From Prionace glauca (lineage: Eukaryota > Chordata > Chondrichthyes > Carcharhiniformes > Carcharhinidae), in the NCBI GenBank assembly GCA_037974335.1, contig CM075761.1, positions 10,841,790-10,905,789 of the forward strand: a stretch of 64,000 nt of DNA, read 5' to 3'. The position numbers and the translations under genes are program-made. Below the pieces are notes generated by a model, which saw only the letters and a list, made by a program, of their open reading frames with translations, searched no databases and had not been told where the DNA came from. Below are positions 44,201-54,824 of the stretch, in pieces; positions within the stretch are counted from its first letter, which is position 1, and the number at the start of each line of letters is the position of its first letter.

Positions 44201-47200
44201 AAAACCTATCTACCCGCGTCTTAAATCTGATATTTTACATCTTCTGTCGAAAACTGTGAATGTTCAAGAAATGAAATACTTTTTTTTGAGAACGGATAGA
44301 TTAAACGGTGAGGGAAAGAGCGGGAAAGTGAGGTTTATGGACACGTTTAGCCATAGTGTTAATGGATGGCAGAGGAGACGAGTTAAGCCGAATGAATGAA
44401 CTCTTCCTCTCTCCTACTTCTTATCTTTGGCTAAGACACCGTCTGAAGGCCAGGGACCAACATGTCAGTGTGTAAAATTGAAATGTGTGATTAGATCCCC
44501 AGTGTCGCATTCTATCACAGCACGGCGTTGAACCATTTATTAAATCCTCCTTCTGTCTCTCTACTTTAATCCCATTCAGTTACACCGGATGTCCTGCAGA
44601 TGCTTCTGGTTCCTCCCATACTCCAAAGATGTGTGCGTTAGGTGAATTGGCCGGACTAAATTGTTCCTCAATGTCCAAAGATGTGCAGATTAGGTGGATT
44701 GGCCGTATTAAGTTGCCCCTTAATGTCAAAGGATATGTAGGTCATGTGGATCGGCCATGGTTAATTGAATCCAAGTGTCATGAATCCACAGGTTCGTTGG
44801 ATTGGCCATGCTAAATTGTCTCTTAGTGTTAGAAGATGTCCAGGTTAGATGGATCAGCCATGCTAAGTTGCCTTTAGTGTCCAAGCTGCGCGGGATAGTT
44901 GGATTAACTTTGACAAATTGTGAGTTTGAGTCCAAAGATGTGTAGGTTAGGGTGGATTGGCCGTATTAAATTGTCCCTTAGTGCCCAAAGATGTGTAGGT
45001 TAGGGTGGATTGGCCATGCTAAATTGTCCCTTAGTGTCCAAAGATGTGTAGGTTAGGGTGGATTGGCCGTGCTAAATTGTCCCTTAGTGTCCAAAGATGT
45101 GTAGGTTAGGTGGATTGGCCATGCTAACTTGCCCGTTAGTGTTCAATGATTTGTAAATCAGGTGGATTGGCCACGCTAAATTGTCACTAAATTGTGTAGG
45201 TTAGTTGCTTTGGCCATAGCAGATGGTCCCTTAGTGTCACAGTAAATATTCGGTCATATGCTCTGTCTGAGGCCAGAACTCTCCATTCACCTGACGAAGG
45301 GGCAAACCCCGAAATCTTGTGAGTTGACTACCAAGTAAATTGGTTGGACTTTAACCTGGTGTTGTGAGACTTCTAACGGTGTTTACCCCAGTCCAACGCC
45401 GGCCTCCCCACATCGTATCTTTCTCGGTCAGTCTGTCCGAGCGCATTATTAGCATCTGTTTCACTCTCGCTCTACCTTCAGTGATTGATCTCTCTCTCTC
45501 TGTCTCTCTGTCTCTCTCTCTGTCGCTCCCTCATCTCTCCCTTTATTTATTGGCTTATCTAGTATTCGCCTGTGTTCTATATGTACATTTTTTGTGCTAG
45601 TCACATGGTGCTCCATCTAAGTGTCTACCTATCGCTCTCCAGGGGTATTTATTTTGTTCTCTCCTTTCTGTTCTTCCTCAAAATCTGTATGTTTCCTCAA
45701 TGCAAATCGAGCTAAGTACTTCTGGACAAGTTAACTGTTCTATCAATTCTGTCTGTCTCTCCATTTAAGTTTGGGAGAGCTTAAACTGAGAGCCAGTGGG
45801 CAGGTTATTGCTGGACATGCATTGATTCGATTGGATTTCATCTGATTTCACTGACTACTGTCAAATGCATCAGGACACATTGGAAAGAATATTTTCTTGT
45901 GTGTTATGCAGGGAAAACATAGCGTACGAATGGAAGGAAAGAGAAGAGTGCAGAATGTAGTGTCACAGCCATTGCTAGGGTATAGAGAAAGATCAACATA
46001 ATACGGGGGTAGGTGGGTCCATTCAAAAGTCTGACAGTAGCAGTGAAGAAACAGTGTTTGAGTCAGTTGGTACATCACCTCTGAGTATTTTTGAATCATT
46101 ATTTCTGTCCACATATCTGGGGTACTTTTTTCACACACACAGCGTGTTTAGTGTCTGGAACAAGCTGCCAGAGGTAGTAGTAGAGGTGGGTACAATTTTA
46201 AGCATAGATAAGGCTCATGGGTGGAGGGGGGACTCGTAATGTTACAATGGCGGTGTGGGCTCGTTGGGCCGAAGGGCCTGTTTCCCGGGCTGTTCTTTGG
46301 TAAGATCGTTATGGGGGGATATGGGCCAAACACAGGCAAGTGAGACTAGCTTCGTGATTAATAAAGGGGGTGGGATAGACAAGTTGGTGCGAAGTGTCTG
46401 TTTCCATCCTGTCAGACTTGGTGACTCTATGAATCTACTTCGTGCTTTATTTGTTTGTTGTTTAAACTGGACTCTGTAACATGTTGGTTCTTTCTCTTCC
46501 CTGAATTCTTTACACTCTCCCCCTTTCCCTCAGTGTGCACTGTTCAAAAAGTGCTCAGTCCCCCTGTCATTATCTCTGTCTCTCCCTGTGTCCTGCTGGA
46601 AACATTCTTTTTTTTTTAAATCACTCGATTGGGCAACACGGTGGCACAATTGTTCGCCCTGATGTCTCATAGCGCCAAGAGGCCCGGGTTCAATCCCGGA
46701 TTCGGGGGGTGGGGAGGGGATGGGGACGTCTGGATGGAGTCTGCGCATTCTCCCCGTGTTTGCGTGAATTTCCTCCCGGCGCACCGGTTTTCTCCCACAT
46801 TCCAAAGATGCGCAGGTTAGGTTGATTCGCCCTATTAAGTTGAGCCAAGTGTCAGGGGAATTAGCCAGGTAAATACATGAGGTGACAGGGATGGAGTGGG
46901 ATTGTTGTCAGTGTCGACTCGATGGCCCGAAGGCCTTCTTCTGCACTGTGGGATTCTATAGTTATTCTCTAACTGAATCTATCACTCCCTCCCTTGATCT
47001 CTCTGTGTGCCCTGTTCAATAAAAATGCTCAGTCTCTCTGTTAATATCTCTCTCCACCTCGCCTTGTGTTCTGTTCAGTAAGTGCTACTCTATTGCATGA
47101 TGGGAAAGTGTGCAAAAAACCTTTTTGCCATTTTCCGGTCAAACTAGATTTGACAAAATCCTTAGTTTGTTTAATTATTTCCTCACTTTCGTGGAGTGAA

Positions 47201-50015
47201 AGTTTAATTCTTTTTTGCAGATCATCCGTCCACATCCAGCTGTAATTTACTGTTTTTCGGGGGTTTGTCGGTTGCGGCGCTTCTCCTTCTGGGATTGGTC
47301 CTTGTGGCCGGAAGAATGATCTGCAGGAACCGGCACAGAGGTAGCGATTGTTGGGGTGGGGGCGCTGTTACTCCGCGGCTCTCTCAATCCACTCATTTAT
47401 CTCCGAGTTATTAATCATTCTGAGCGAGTTCGGTGTGAGATGAATCCATTTTAAATTTCAGTTTAAATCCTTCTTTCTAACAGGAACAGCGCACTGTGAT
47501 GAGGAACTGACAGAATCCAGAGAACAGAAACAGAATAAAGAGGTGAATGAATGCAATTATTGTTGTTGTACCACACAGATTATTTTTTATTAATTATTAA
47601 TCCACGGTTTAGAATTCACAACCAACACAGAAAATTCTGGAAATTCTCAACAACCCTGGCGGCATCACGGACAGAGAAAGTTTCGAGGCCGAATGACACT
47701 TCTTCAAAGTTAGATTTTTTGTTCAACTTATTCGTGGTACATTTGATTTGAATTGATTTACTATTGTCGCATGTATTAACGTACAGTGCAAAGTATTGGT
47801 TTTTTTGCGTATGATACGGGCAAAGCATACCATTCATAGAGTACACAGATTTGATTTATTATTCTCACGTGTACTGGGATACAGTGAAAAGTATTGTTCC
47901 TTGCGCCCTATCCAGGCACAGCATACAGTTCATAGAGTACATAGATTTGATTTATTATTGCCATATATATTGGGATACAGTGAAAAGTGTTGTGTCTTGT
48001 GCTGTGTACAGAGAAGGCATACCGTTCATGGGGAAGGAAAGGAGCGAGTGAAGAATGTGGTGTTACCGTCATGCCTAGGGTGTGGAGAAAGACCAATTTA
48101 GTGTGAGGTAGGCCCATTCAAAATTCTGATGGCTGCAAGAAAGAAACTGCTCTTCCTTTGGTTGGCACGTGACCCTAGGATTCAGTTTCTTTTTTCCCGA
48201 TGGAAATAGGTGGAAGAGAGCAAGTCCAGGATGTGTGGGGTCCTTAATTAGGCTGGCTGCTTTGCCGTGGCAGCAGGAAGTGTCGACAGATTCAGTAGAT
48301 GGGAGGCTGGTTTGAATGATGGGACTGGGCCTCATTCATGACCCTTTGTAGTTCTTGCGGTTTTGGTCAGAGCAGGAGCCATACCAAGCTTTCTCACTTT
48401 GGAAGATGTTCTTGCTCTCGAGGGAGTGCAGTCATGGTTTAACAGGCTGATTCCGGAATGGAAGGACTGATATTTGAGGGGAGATTGACGAGGTTATGAT
48501 TGTTTTCTCTTGAGTTCAGACAAATGATGGGGTTGGGGGGGTGGGGGGGGTGGATTTCACAGACATATAAAGTTCTAACAGGACTAGGCTTGTTATATGC
48601 AAGGAGGAGGTTCCCGATGGTGGGGAGAGTCCAGAACCATGGGCCACAGTCTGAGATTTTAGGTAGACCATCCAGGACGGAGGTGAATAGATATTTCATC
48701 ACCCAAAGATTGGTGAACCTGTGGAATTCGTTACCACAGGAAGTTGTTGATGCCAAAACATTGAATGTATTGAAGAGGCAGCTGGATATCGCACTTGGGG
48801 GCGAAGGTTAAGAACGCAAGAACATAAAAAATAGGGTCAGGAGTAGGCCACCGAGCCCTCCGAGCCTGCTCCGCCATTCAATAAGATCACGGCTGATCTG
48901 AAGTGGATCAGTTCCACTTTCCCGCTTTCTCCCCTTAATTCCCCTGTCTATCAGAAACCTATCTACCCGTGTCTTCAATATATTCAGCGAGGTAGCCTCC
49001 GCCACTTCAACAGGCAGAGAATTATCGAGATTCACCACCCTTTGAGTGTAAAAGTTCCTCTTCAACTCCGTTCGAATCTGCCTCCCCCCCCCCTCCACCC
49101 CTTATCTTGAGGCTGTGCCCTCTAGTCCTGCTGTCCTTTCTGAGCGTGAAGAATCTCTCTACCTCTACCCTATCCATCCTCTTCATTATCTTATACGTCT
49201 CTATAAGATCCCCCCCATCCTTCTAAACCCCAACGAGGACAGATCCAGTCTATTTAGTCTCTCTTCATAGTCCAACCCCGTCATCTCCGGCATCAGCCGA
49301 GTGAACCTCATCTGCACTCCCTCCAAGGCCAAAATGTCTTTGCACAAGTGCGGCGACCAAAACTGCACACAGTACGCCAGCTGCGGCCTCACCAATGCCC
49401 CGTATATTGCAGCAAGACCTCCCTACTTTTATATGAGGAGAAAGCAGGATGAGGCTATAGGGCTAGATGATCAACTGTGATCATAATGAATGTTGGAGCA
49501 GACTCGAAAGGCCAAGTGACATCCCCCTGCTGCTATCTTCTATGTTCTATGTAAAAGCAGCCAGCATAATCAAGGACCCCACACACCCTGGACAAACACT
49601 TTTCCACCTTCTTCCTTTGGGAAGAAAGAAACATCAGTCTGAGGTCACGTGTCAACCGACCCAAGAACAGCTTAGATCATTGATCATAGCTTCTTCTCTG
49701 ATACCCTCAGACATGAGAATTGACTGCCTCATATTAAGTTGATCTTTCTCTACACGCGAGCTATCACTGTAATATTATAATCTGCACTCTCTCCATTCTT
49801 GGTACTCATTGACTGTATACTGGATAAGAAGCAATACTTTTCAATGCATATTAATTTATGAGCTAATAATAAATCAAATCAAATCAAATCAAAACACTCG
49901 TTCACACAGTGCGGGTCAGCATTCTGGTCACTAAAACGCTATACAGAGCATTATGCCTTTGGAACAGAGACGGATAGATTTATGTTAGTGACTAGATAAA
50001 GAATTAATCAATGTC

Positions 50016-50067
<52 letters not shown>

Positions 50068-50109
50068 TGTGTGTGTGTGTGTGTGTGTTTGTGTGAGTGT
50101 GTGTGTGTT

Positions 50110-50143
<34 letters not shown>

Positions 50144-50540
50144 AGTGTGTGTGTTTGTGTGTGTTTGTGTGTGTGTGTGTTTGTGTTTGTGTGTGTGTGT
50201 TTGTGTGTGTGTTTGTGTGTGTGTTTGTGTGTGTGTGTGTGTGAGTGTGTGTGTGTGTGTTTGTGTGTGTTGATTTACCCGTCAACCATGAACTGATTGA
50301 ATAGAATAGTCATGATGTGGAGATGCCGGCGTTGGACTGGGATAAAGACATTAAGAAGTCTCACAACACCAGGTTACAGTCCAAGGGTTGGACTTGAACC
50401 TGGTGTGTGAGACTTCTTACTGAGTAGAATGGTGCCAGGGAAAAGGGGGGACTCAATGGTGTGGATTGCACTAACAGATCTCCTTTCATCCACAGACGCT
50501 TTACGCTCGCCTGGCCTTTAACGAGGATCCACAACTCTAA
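41199..50540 (+). CDS. Gene B: complete VJ-C1 receptor with tyrosine-motif tail
   Basis: Six exons: 41199-41241, 43157-43495, 43588-43893, 47221-47340, 47484-47542 and 50496-50540. They join to a 303-residue type I membrane receptor. Residues 1-14 are the leader; 15-127 a V-set domain (Cys41, Trp53, Cys106) ending in a canonical J-like strand FGNGSKLVIT (118-127); 128-229 a C1-set domain; 239-259 a hydrophobic membrane segment; and 260-303 a cytoplasmic tail ending TLYARLAFNEDPQL. Tyr292 lies in T-x-Y-x-x-L, close to the ITSM consensus T-x-Y-x-x-V/I and the ITIM consensus, so SHP or SAP-type SH2 binding is plausible. All splice borders are GT/AG, and phases are 1,1,1,1,0. There is no recombination signal, so it is expressed as encoded. 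The architecture resembles teleost NITR, mammalian SIRP and NKp30-type receptors. Orthology is not established. Confidence 0.85.
41245..41640 (+). mobile_element. Old CR1-type fragment in gene B intron 1
   Basis: Forward, decayed: gagtggagaaagatttggat, aactgtttccaatggcagaa, and a cccgaagggccgaac tail. Confidence 0.55.
41905..42225 (+). mobile_element. SINE-1, forward, near full length
   Basis: The tRNA-like head (ggttagcacagccgcatcac, ttgaatttccggcttgggtc) is followed by the body and the end cctccttctgcactggaggc. Confidence 0.75.
42230..42440. mobile_element. Decayed copy of the foldback element
   Basis: It contains cacccagactcgaaacatgg, atcttccagcattttctg and cagtttcaggcatgcgcagt, the right-hand features of the 21.5 kb foldback element, with a SINE scrap inside. 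Confidence 0.5.
42660..43085 (-). mobile_element. L2-like LINE 3' region, reverse
   Basis: A 3' UTR (gacttggtttattattgtca) and C-terminal coding sequence on the reverse strand (RLKNSFFPAAVRLLNGPTSH). Confidence 0.8.
43157..43495 (+). CDS. Gene B V-set domain exon with built-in J strand
   Basis: Acceptor tctttcccag, donor gtaaat, 339 bases. It reads SQSPPVQTLPEGNPAQLGC, FWYRQRGRNDLDAIY, then NDSGMYYCAISNFPKMVQIF and GNGSKLVIT. J-like sequence is part of the same exon as V. The bases following the exon are a normal splice donor, not a recombination heptamer. Confidence 0.93.
43588..43893 (+). CDS. Gene B C1-set domain exon
   Basis: Acceptor ttcatttcag, donor gtaact, 306 bases, phase 1 on both sides. 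Product: AGSLTVFLLTPP, then VPLLCLVRGASP (Cys), VRWNVTGRDTEG (Trp), DGTYTVRSYISLPAETWRSG and ARCTCAVQV (Cys). The DGTY...LPAETW...CTC pattern is antigen-receptor-like C1. Two sequons (NVT, NSS). Confidence 0.93.
44055..44225 (-). mobile_element. CR1-e 3' tail, reverse
   Basis: A roughly 170-base reverse tail (gagcataagaaataggagca ... tctacccgcgtcttaa). The following 44226-44590 is unidentified intron with a decayed LINE-like ctcctacttctta end near 44415. Confidence 0.8.
44605..45245 (+). repeat. Minisatellite derived from the SINE-1 body (about 53 bp unit)
   Basis: About eleven head-to-tail copies of the SINE segment gatgtgtaggttaggtggat tggccatgctaaa..., with units varying between roughly 50 and 58 bases. 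It lies in gene B intron 3. Confidence 0.9.
45260..45413 (+). repeat. Common shark interspersed repeat
   Basis: Forward cacctgacgaaggggcaaac ... ttggactttaacctggtgtt ... cagtccaacgccggcctccc. Confidence 0.65.
45485..45545 (+). repeat. (TC)n-rich tract
   Basis: ctctctctgtctctctgtct-type simple sequence. The neighbouring 45414-45829 is otherwise unidentified intron. Confidence 0.8.
45830..46080 (-). mobile_element. L2-like LINE 3' region, reverse
   Basis: Forward-strand reading ggtccattcaaaagtctgac at 46014 and tcaaatgcatcaggacacat at 45860 are the reverse of the L2-like 3' part. Confidence 0.7.
46081..46440 (+). mobile_element. CR1-type 3' end with inserted tail repeat
   Basis: Forward CR1 3' region (cacacacacagcgtgtttag, gtctggaacaagctgccaga). 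A tail repeat (about 46205-46303) is inserted between taagcatagataaggctcat and the continuation gatcgttatggggggatatg. Confidence 0.6.
46628..46965 (+). mobile_element. SINE-1, forward, full length
   Basis: Head gggcaacacggtggcacaat, B-box-like gggttcaatccc, body, and 3' end cttctgcactgtgggattct. Confidence 0.8.
47221..47340 (+). CDS. Gene B transmembrane exon
   Basis: Acceptor ctttttttgcag-type with a strong pyrimidine tract (ttcttttttgcag), donor gtagcg, 120 bases, phase 1. Product: DHPSTSSCN, then LLFFGGLSVAALLLLGLVLV, then AGRMICRNRHRG. A basic stop-transfer cluster follows the span; there are no charged residues within it. Confidence 0.9.
47484..47542 (+). CDS. Gene B membrane-proximal tail exon
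   Basis: Acceptor ctttctaacag, donor gtgaat, 59 bases, ending in phase 0. Product: GTAHCDEELTESREQKQNKE, a charged linker without tyrosines. Confidence 0.75.
47555..48400 (-). mobile_element. L2-like LINE 3' region with foldback scrap
   Basis: Reverse L2-like 3' UTR tandem units (47740-48020, period about 97) and coding part (48110-48400). A half foldback element (gaaaattctggaaattctca) lies at 47630-47715. Confidence 0.7.
48401..48803 (+). mobile_element. Old CR1-type 3' region
   Basis: Forward decayed CR1 C-terminus (LVNLWNSLPQEVVDAKT) with a G-rich tract at 48527-48552. Confidence 0.7.
48805..49435 (-). mobile_element. CR1-e 3' region, reverse
   Basis: The reverse strand encodes VRPQLAYCVQFWSPHLCKD, then MTGLDYEERLNRL. 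3' end ataaaaaatagggtcaggag. Confidence 0.85.
49440..49900 (+). mobile_element. CR1-type tail, then L2-like 3' region
   Basis: A forward CR1 tail (49440-49552, ending ttctatgttctatg) is joined to a forward L2-like part (gcagccagcataatcaagga ... aaatcaaatcaaatcaaatc at 49868-49893, the L2-like (aaatc)n tail). Confidence 0.75.
50011..50272 (+). repeat. (GT)n microsatellite
   Basis: About 260 bases of GT dinucleotide with recurrent tttg and gagt interruptions. It lies about 220 bases before the last exon of gene B. Confidence 0.99.
50313..50435. repeat. Common shark repeat, inverted halves
   Basis: agtctcacaacaccaggtta (50355 region) and its near-inverse ttgaacctggtgtgtgagac flank a short spacer, so this copy is a small palindrome. 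Confidence 0.65.
50496..50540 (+). CDS. Gene B last coding exon with tyrosine motif
   Basis: The acceptor ttcatccacag is followed by ACG CTT TAC GCT CGC CTG and an open frame to TAA: TLYARLAFNEDPQL. The phase-0 junction matches the preceding exon. The T-x-Y-x-x-L motif is ITSM/ITIM-like. The 3' UTR is not delimited. Confidence 0.75.
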   Translation, partial: TLYARLAFNEDPQL

Positions 50541-51389
50541 CTCCAGAAGAAAGAGAGAGAACTCACTCTGTGTTTTCTGGATGTCGACTATTGTGGAAAC
50601 ATTCCTCTTGTTGCACGGGAAACTCCGAAAGTGCAGCCAGTGGCGGATTGGTGGCTCAATATTATGTTGGCCCCAAAGCGGAAAATGAACTTTGTCTTAA
50701 TTTGCGCCATTTTAAGACGGAATATGGCAATTTCATCTCTCCATGCTTCTAATTTCTCATATAGATTTTACAATTCTATTCTGCATTTCCTACCGTTATT
50801 GTGCAAGAGACAATTCAAAATGTATCTTTGCCCTAGTTACCTAAACACTGAAAGAGGTTTTGAATACCAAATGTAAGCCGCGCGATTCCGGTTTCTATAA
50901 GGGTTTCGAACAAATATGTTTCCGGTGGATATTCAACGAATTTACAGAGACATTTTTAGGCTGAGTGTGTGTGTGTTGAACGTGGGATTAAGGGCTGAAC
51001 AGGTTAGCAACTGGTTTGGGGTTTCGGCTGCATGAATCTGAAATCTGCAGGATTAAATGTGTCCCGAGCCTTAATTGGATGTACCCCAGTGTTGGACATT
51101 TAATTGAACATTGTTACTTAACCCTGAAGGGACATTATCTGCAATCCATATTCCCGTTTAATAACACGGGGAAGTGGATTTTATAGACTCGATGCTTAGA
51201 ACCGTCATCATTTCCAGTCCAGTAAGAGGCCATTCTGCCCGTCAAGCCAATGTCATTTGTTTAACTGACATTTTAGTCTAAAGTCTCAGCTTTTTCCCAA
51301 ATGGGCTTGAGAATTATTCCTCTTTCACCAAACCACCCTTTTAAAGGTGTTTTTATTTTGATTTAATTCTCAATAAATGTCCCCACCTT
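50541..51389. other. Gene B 3' flank, unidentified
   Basis: It probably includes the gene B 3' UTR. An aataaa occurs near 51370, but the poly(A) site is not established. A decayed SINE-like phrase (gaccattctgcccgtcaagc) is near 51230. Confidence 0.3.
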
Positions 51390-51735
51390 GATGCCGAGAC
51401 TAGTGGCAGTATCGCTAGACTCATAATTCAGCAAGTTAGCTAATGTGGAGTAGGGTTTGTATCCCACCGCGGCAGATTGTTAAATTTGTATTATTGTTTT
51501 TTTTTAATCTCTGCCATTAAGAATCTACTGTTGACCATTGGCGATTGTCGAAAAATCATAACTGGTTCACTCATATTCATCAGAGAATGAAAATGCCTCC
51601 TTAACTGGTCCGGCCAACATGTGACTTCAGAGCCACTGCAATGGGAGTAATTATCAACTGCCTTCCAATGGCAACTCGGAATGGGCAATAAATACTGGCC
51701 AACCAACGATGGCCATGCCTCAGGAATGAATAAAT
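51390..51735 (+). mobile_element. Second SINE type (tRNA-derived)
   Basis: Forward: head-like gtggcagtatcgctagactc and atcccaccgcggcagattg, body tggtccggccaacatgtgac, 3' end gggcaataaatactggccaa ... gaatgaataaataa. I recall this layout from a widespread fish/shark SINE. Confidence 0.65.
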
Positions 51736-51974
51736 AATATCCATATATCTTGAAACGTAACCCATTGGTTTTAACTGCAAGAAGTTTGCTGGCGAACTTT
51801 GCAAACATCAATTCTTCAGTCAAGTTAGAAGATTAGGCAAAAGAATGAGTAAATTTCAGATCATTTTTTCACTGAGATGATACGAATTATCCCCATGATA
51901 TTTCTAATATTATAACTGTTGAGAATCTGGAATGTTGCGTGGTGATTTTTGGACATATTGGTAATTGCTAGTTT

Positions 51975-52408
51975 AGAACATAGAACATAGGACACTGCAG
52001 CACAAACAGGCCCTTCGGCCCACGGGTTGCGCCGATCACATCAACACCTACCAATCCATAGACCTATCTATAACCCCCAATCCCATTAAATCCCATATAC
52101 TCACCCAGAAGTCTTTTAAAACACCCCAGCGAATTCGCCTCCACCATCACTGACGGGAGCCGATTCCATTCACTCACCACCCTCAGAGTGAAAGACTTTT
52201 CCCTAAAATCTCCTCTGTAGTTGCTTCCCAGCACCTTAAACCTGTGTCCTCTCGTAGCGACCATTTCAACCCGGAGAAATAGCCTCTGAGAGTCCACCCT
52301 ATCTATTCCTCTCAACATTTTATAAACCTCTATCAGGTCGCCTCTCAACCTTCGTCTCTCCAGGGAGAAGAGACCGAGCTCCCTCAACCTATCTTCATAA
52401 GGCATGCC
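51975..52408 (-). mobile_element. CR1-b 3' region, reverse
   Basis: The reverse strand encodes MPYEDRLRELGLFSLERRRL through FNGIGGYR and the CR1-b tail. It is 5'-truncated at about 52408. Confidence 0.9.
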
Positions 52409-52559
52409 TTAGTTTCTGAAATAATGTAGAATTTTGGATAATTTCTGATACCAATGCGTCGACACACTGTCAAATTAACATCGCTTTACATTGGTCCAAA
52501 CAAATCATTCTGCACAGAGATTGTAAATTGTTTTTGGAGCCATTTGCGACATTGCACAT

Positions 52560-53100
52560 AATCACAGAATTATAAAATACAGAAGCGGCCCTTCGGTCCA
52601 TCAACTCTGCACCATGTCCTGAAAGCCACATAATCCCATCTACCAGCAATTGGCTCATAGCCTTGAATGAAATGACGTGCCAAGGGGCTAACGCAGATAC
52701 TTCTCAAAGGATGTGAGGCAACACACATCTACCCCCCCCACACCCCTAGACAACGCATTCCAGACCGTCACCACCCCCCGAGGAAAATATTTTTCCTCAC
52801 ATCCCCCATAAACATCCCCTCGTGACTCACCTAGGGAGAATGGCCTTTCCTTATCCCCCCTGTCCCTTTCCTACATCATCTTGTACACTTCAATCAGGTC
52901 CACCCTCAGTCTTCTCTGCTCCAACGAAAACGACCAAAGCCTCTGTAACTTACATGTTCCATCCCAGGCAGCACACTGGTGAATTTCCTCTGCACTCCCT
53001 CCAGTGCAATCACATCCTTCCTATAATGTGGAGAGCAAAGCTGCACACAGTTCTCTAGATGTGGCCTCACCAAATTTCTATGTGACACCAACATAACTTC
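52560..53100 (-). mobile_element. Old CR1-type 3' region
   Basis: Reverse strand with LVRPHLENCVQLCSPHYRKD and landmarks tcacagaattataaaataca and ttgtacacttcaatcaggtc. Confidence 0.7.
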
Positions 53101-53874
53101 CCTAGGGAAGGTAAGAAATGGGAAAGAAGTATGTGTTCAAGACAGTTCATCCATCCCATGAGGATTTGAGCTCCTCGTCCTCCAGGGCAACTGTTTCTGG
53201 AGGAATGCAGTGGTTCCATTCAATTATTCCCCCAACTCACTGAATCCATAGAAACAATTTCAAAGCCGTTCACTTCCTGGGTGATCGGCTCCTGGCATCA
53301 GTCCTAAATTTGCCCTGGAATAAGTTCCAGCTACAGTAATCAGCAGATTCTTCATTCCAAGCTTTTTTTTAATTTTATTATTAAATTCAATTCCACCATC
53401 TGCCGTGGTGGGATTTGCACTTGGATTCCCAGGACATTAGCTGTATTTTTTTTGAAAATTAGCTGAAAATACCATTCAGCCATTAGCTCCCCATATGGTA
53501 GGCGTTTAGTGTGAAGGATAAATACCAGCCTGAAGAAAATTGTTCATGCTCCATTGATTAAGAGGATAATTATACTACAGGCATATAGAGATTGAAACAG
53601 ACACTGGGTCAAAGAATAACTGAAAAATTCACTCCTCATTCGAGTTATTCTATTTCTGACAACTTCTGGTTGGAAACAGAAAGAAAAAAAAAATGAATCC
53701 TACGCAACACTCAACATTGGTGGGTTATCCCCTTGTGCTCAGGTGAATAACACAGCCAGTAGTGTTCTTTGTTCTTTGTATGTCGAGATATGGGTAAACA
53801 GCCAGACATTTTCTCCATACAAAGAGTGATCAACAAGTAAAATAAGCTTGAAGATAGAGTAATAGATTCAAAAC
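53101..53874. other. Mostly unidentified, with a reverse scrap of the second SINE type
   Basis: 53365-53470 (ccaccatctgccgtggtggg) is a reverse piece of the second SINE type. A ttctttgttctttg tail lies at 53765-53780. The rest is not recognised. Confidence 0.4.
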
Positions 53875-54212
53875 ACTGAAAGCACTTAAGAAACTAAGAT
53901 TTGCTAGAATGCTACCAGGACTTGATGGATTGAGGTACAAGGAGAGGTTGGATAGACTGGGACTTTTTTCTCTGGAGCGCAGGAGGTTCAGGGGTGATCT
54001 TACAGAGGTCTATAAAATAATGAGGGGTACAGATCAGCTAGATAGTCAATATCTTTTCCCCAAAGGTAGGAGAGTCTAAAACTAGAATGTGGAATGCCAT
54101 AAGCAGAGACAAGGGTCATGGGTGGAGGGGGGACTCATAATTTTAAAATGGCGGCGCGGGCTTGTTGGGCCGAAGGGTCTGTTTCCCGGGCTGTTTTGTT
54201 CTTTGTTAGTGA
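53875..54212 (+). mobile_element. CR1-type fragment and tail repeat
   Basis: Forward decayed CR1 (tagaatgctaccaggacttg ... aggtctataaaataatgagg) runs to about 54088, then a tail repeat (cgggcttgttgggccgaagg ... ttgttctttgt). Confidence 0.65.
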
Positions 54213-54274
54213 TGTTGATTTCAGCATGGTGAACACCATTGAGAATGCAGACAGTTTCAAGTTTATATTTTGTA

Positions 54275-54565
54275 TAACTGAGCTTTTTGATTTGATTGCA
54301 GTTATTATTGTAACACGTATTGGATGCAGAGAAAAGTATTGCTCCTTGCGTGTGATACAGAGAAGCACACTGTTCATAGAGTACACAGGGGAGACGGAAT
54401 GGAGACAGTGCAGAATGTGGCGTCACAGCCAGAGCTAGGTTGTTCAGATAGATTAACATAATGCGACGTGGATCCATTCAAAAGTCTGACGGCAGCAGGG
54501 AACAAACTGTGTTTCACTCGTTTGATACATAACATCAGGTATCTTTCTCCTGGCAGAGGAAGTGG
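54275..54565 (-). mobile_element. L2-like LINE 3' region, reverse
   Basis: Tail unit ttgattgcagttattattgt, then C-terminal coding sequence on the reverse strand (SLFPAAVRLLNGSTSH). Confidence 0.75.
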
Positions 54566-54566
54566 A

Positions 54567-54820
54567 ACATTGAACATAGAACATTATAGCGCAGAACAGG
54601 CCCTTCGGCCCACGATGTTGCGCCGACCAGTTACAAAACAATGACCCACTCGCCTAAACCAATCCCTTTTCATCCATTAATGACAACATCTTCCCCATGT
54701 TCACTCTATCCAGGCCTTTCAGAATTCGATAAGTTTCAATATGATCCCCCTTATCCTTCTAAACTCCATTGAGTACAGACCCAGTGTCTTTCAACCAACT
54801 GCCATATAGATCACATCCTA
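54567..54820 (-). mobile_element. CR1-a tail followed by a CR1-e-like piece
   Basis: A reverse CR1-a 3' end (54567-54678) is joined to a reverse CR1 piece (ctttcagaattcgataagtt, ctaaactccattgagtacag). Confidence 0.7.
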
Positions 54821-54824
54821 CCAC

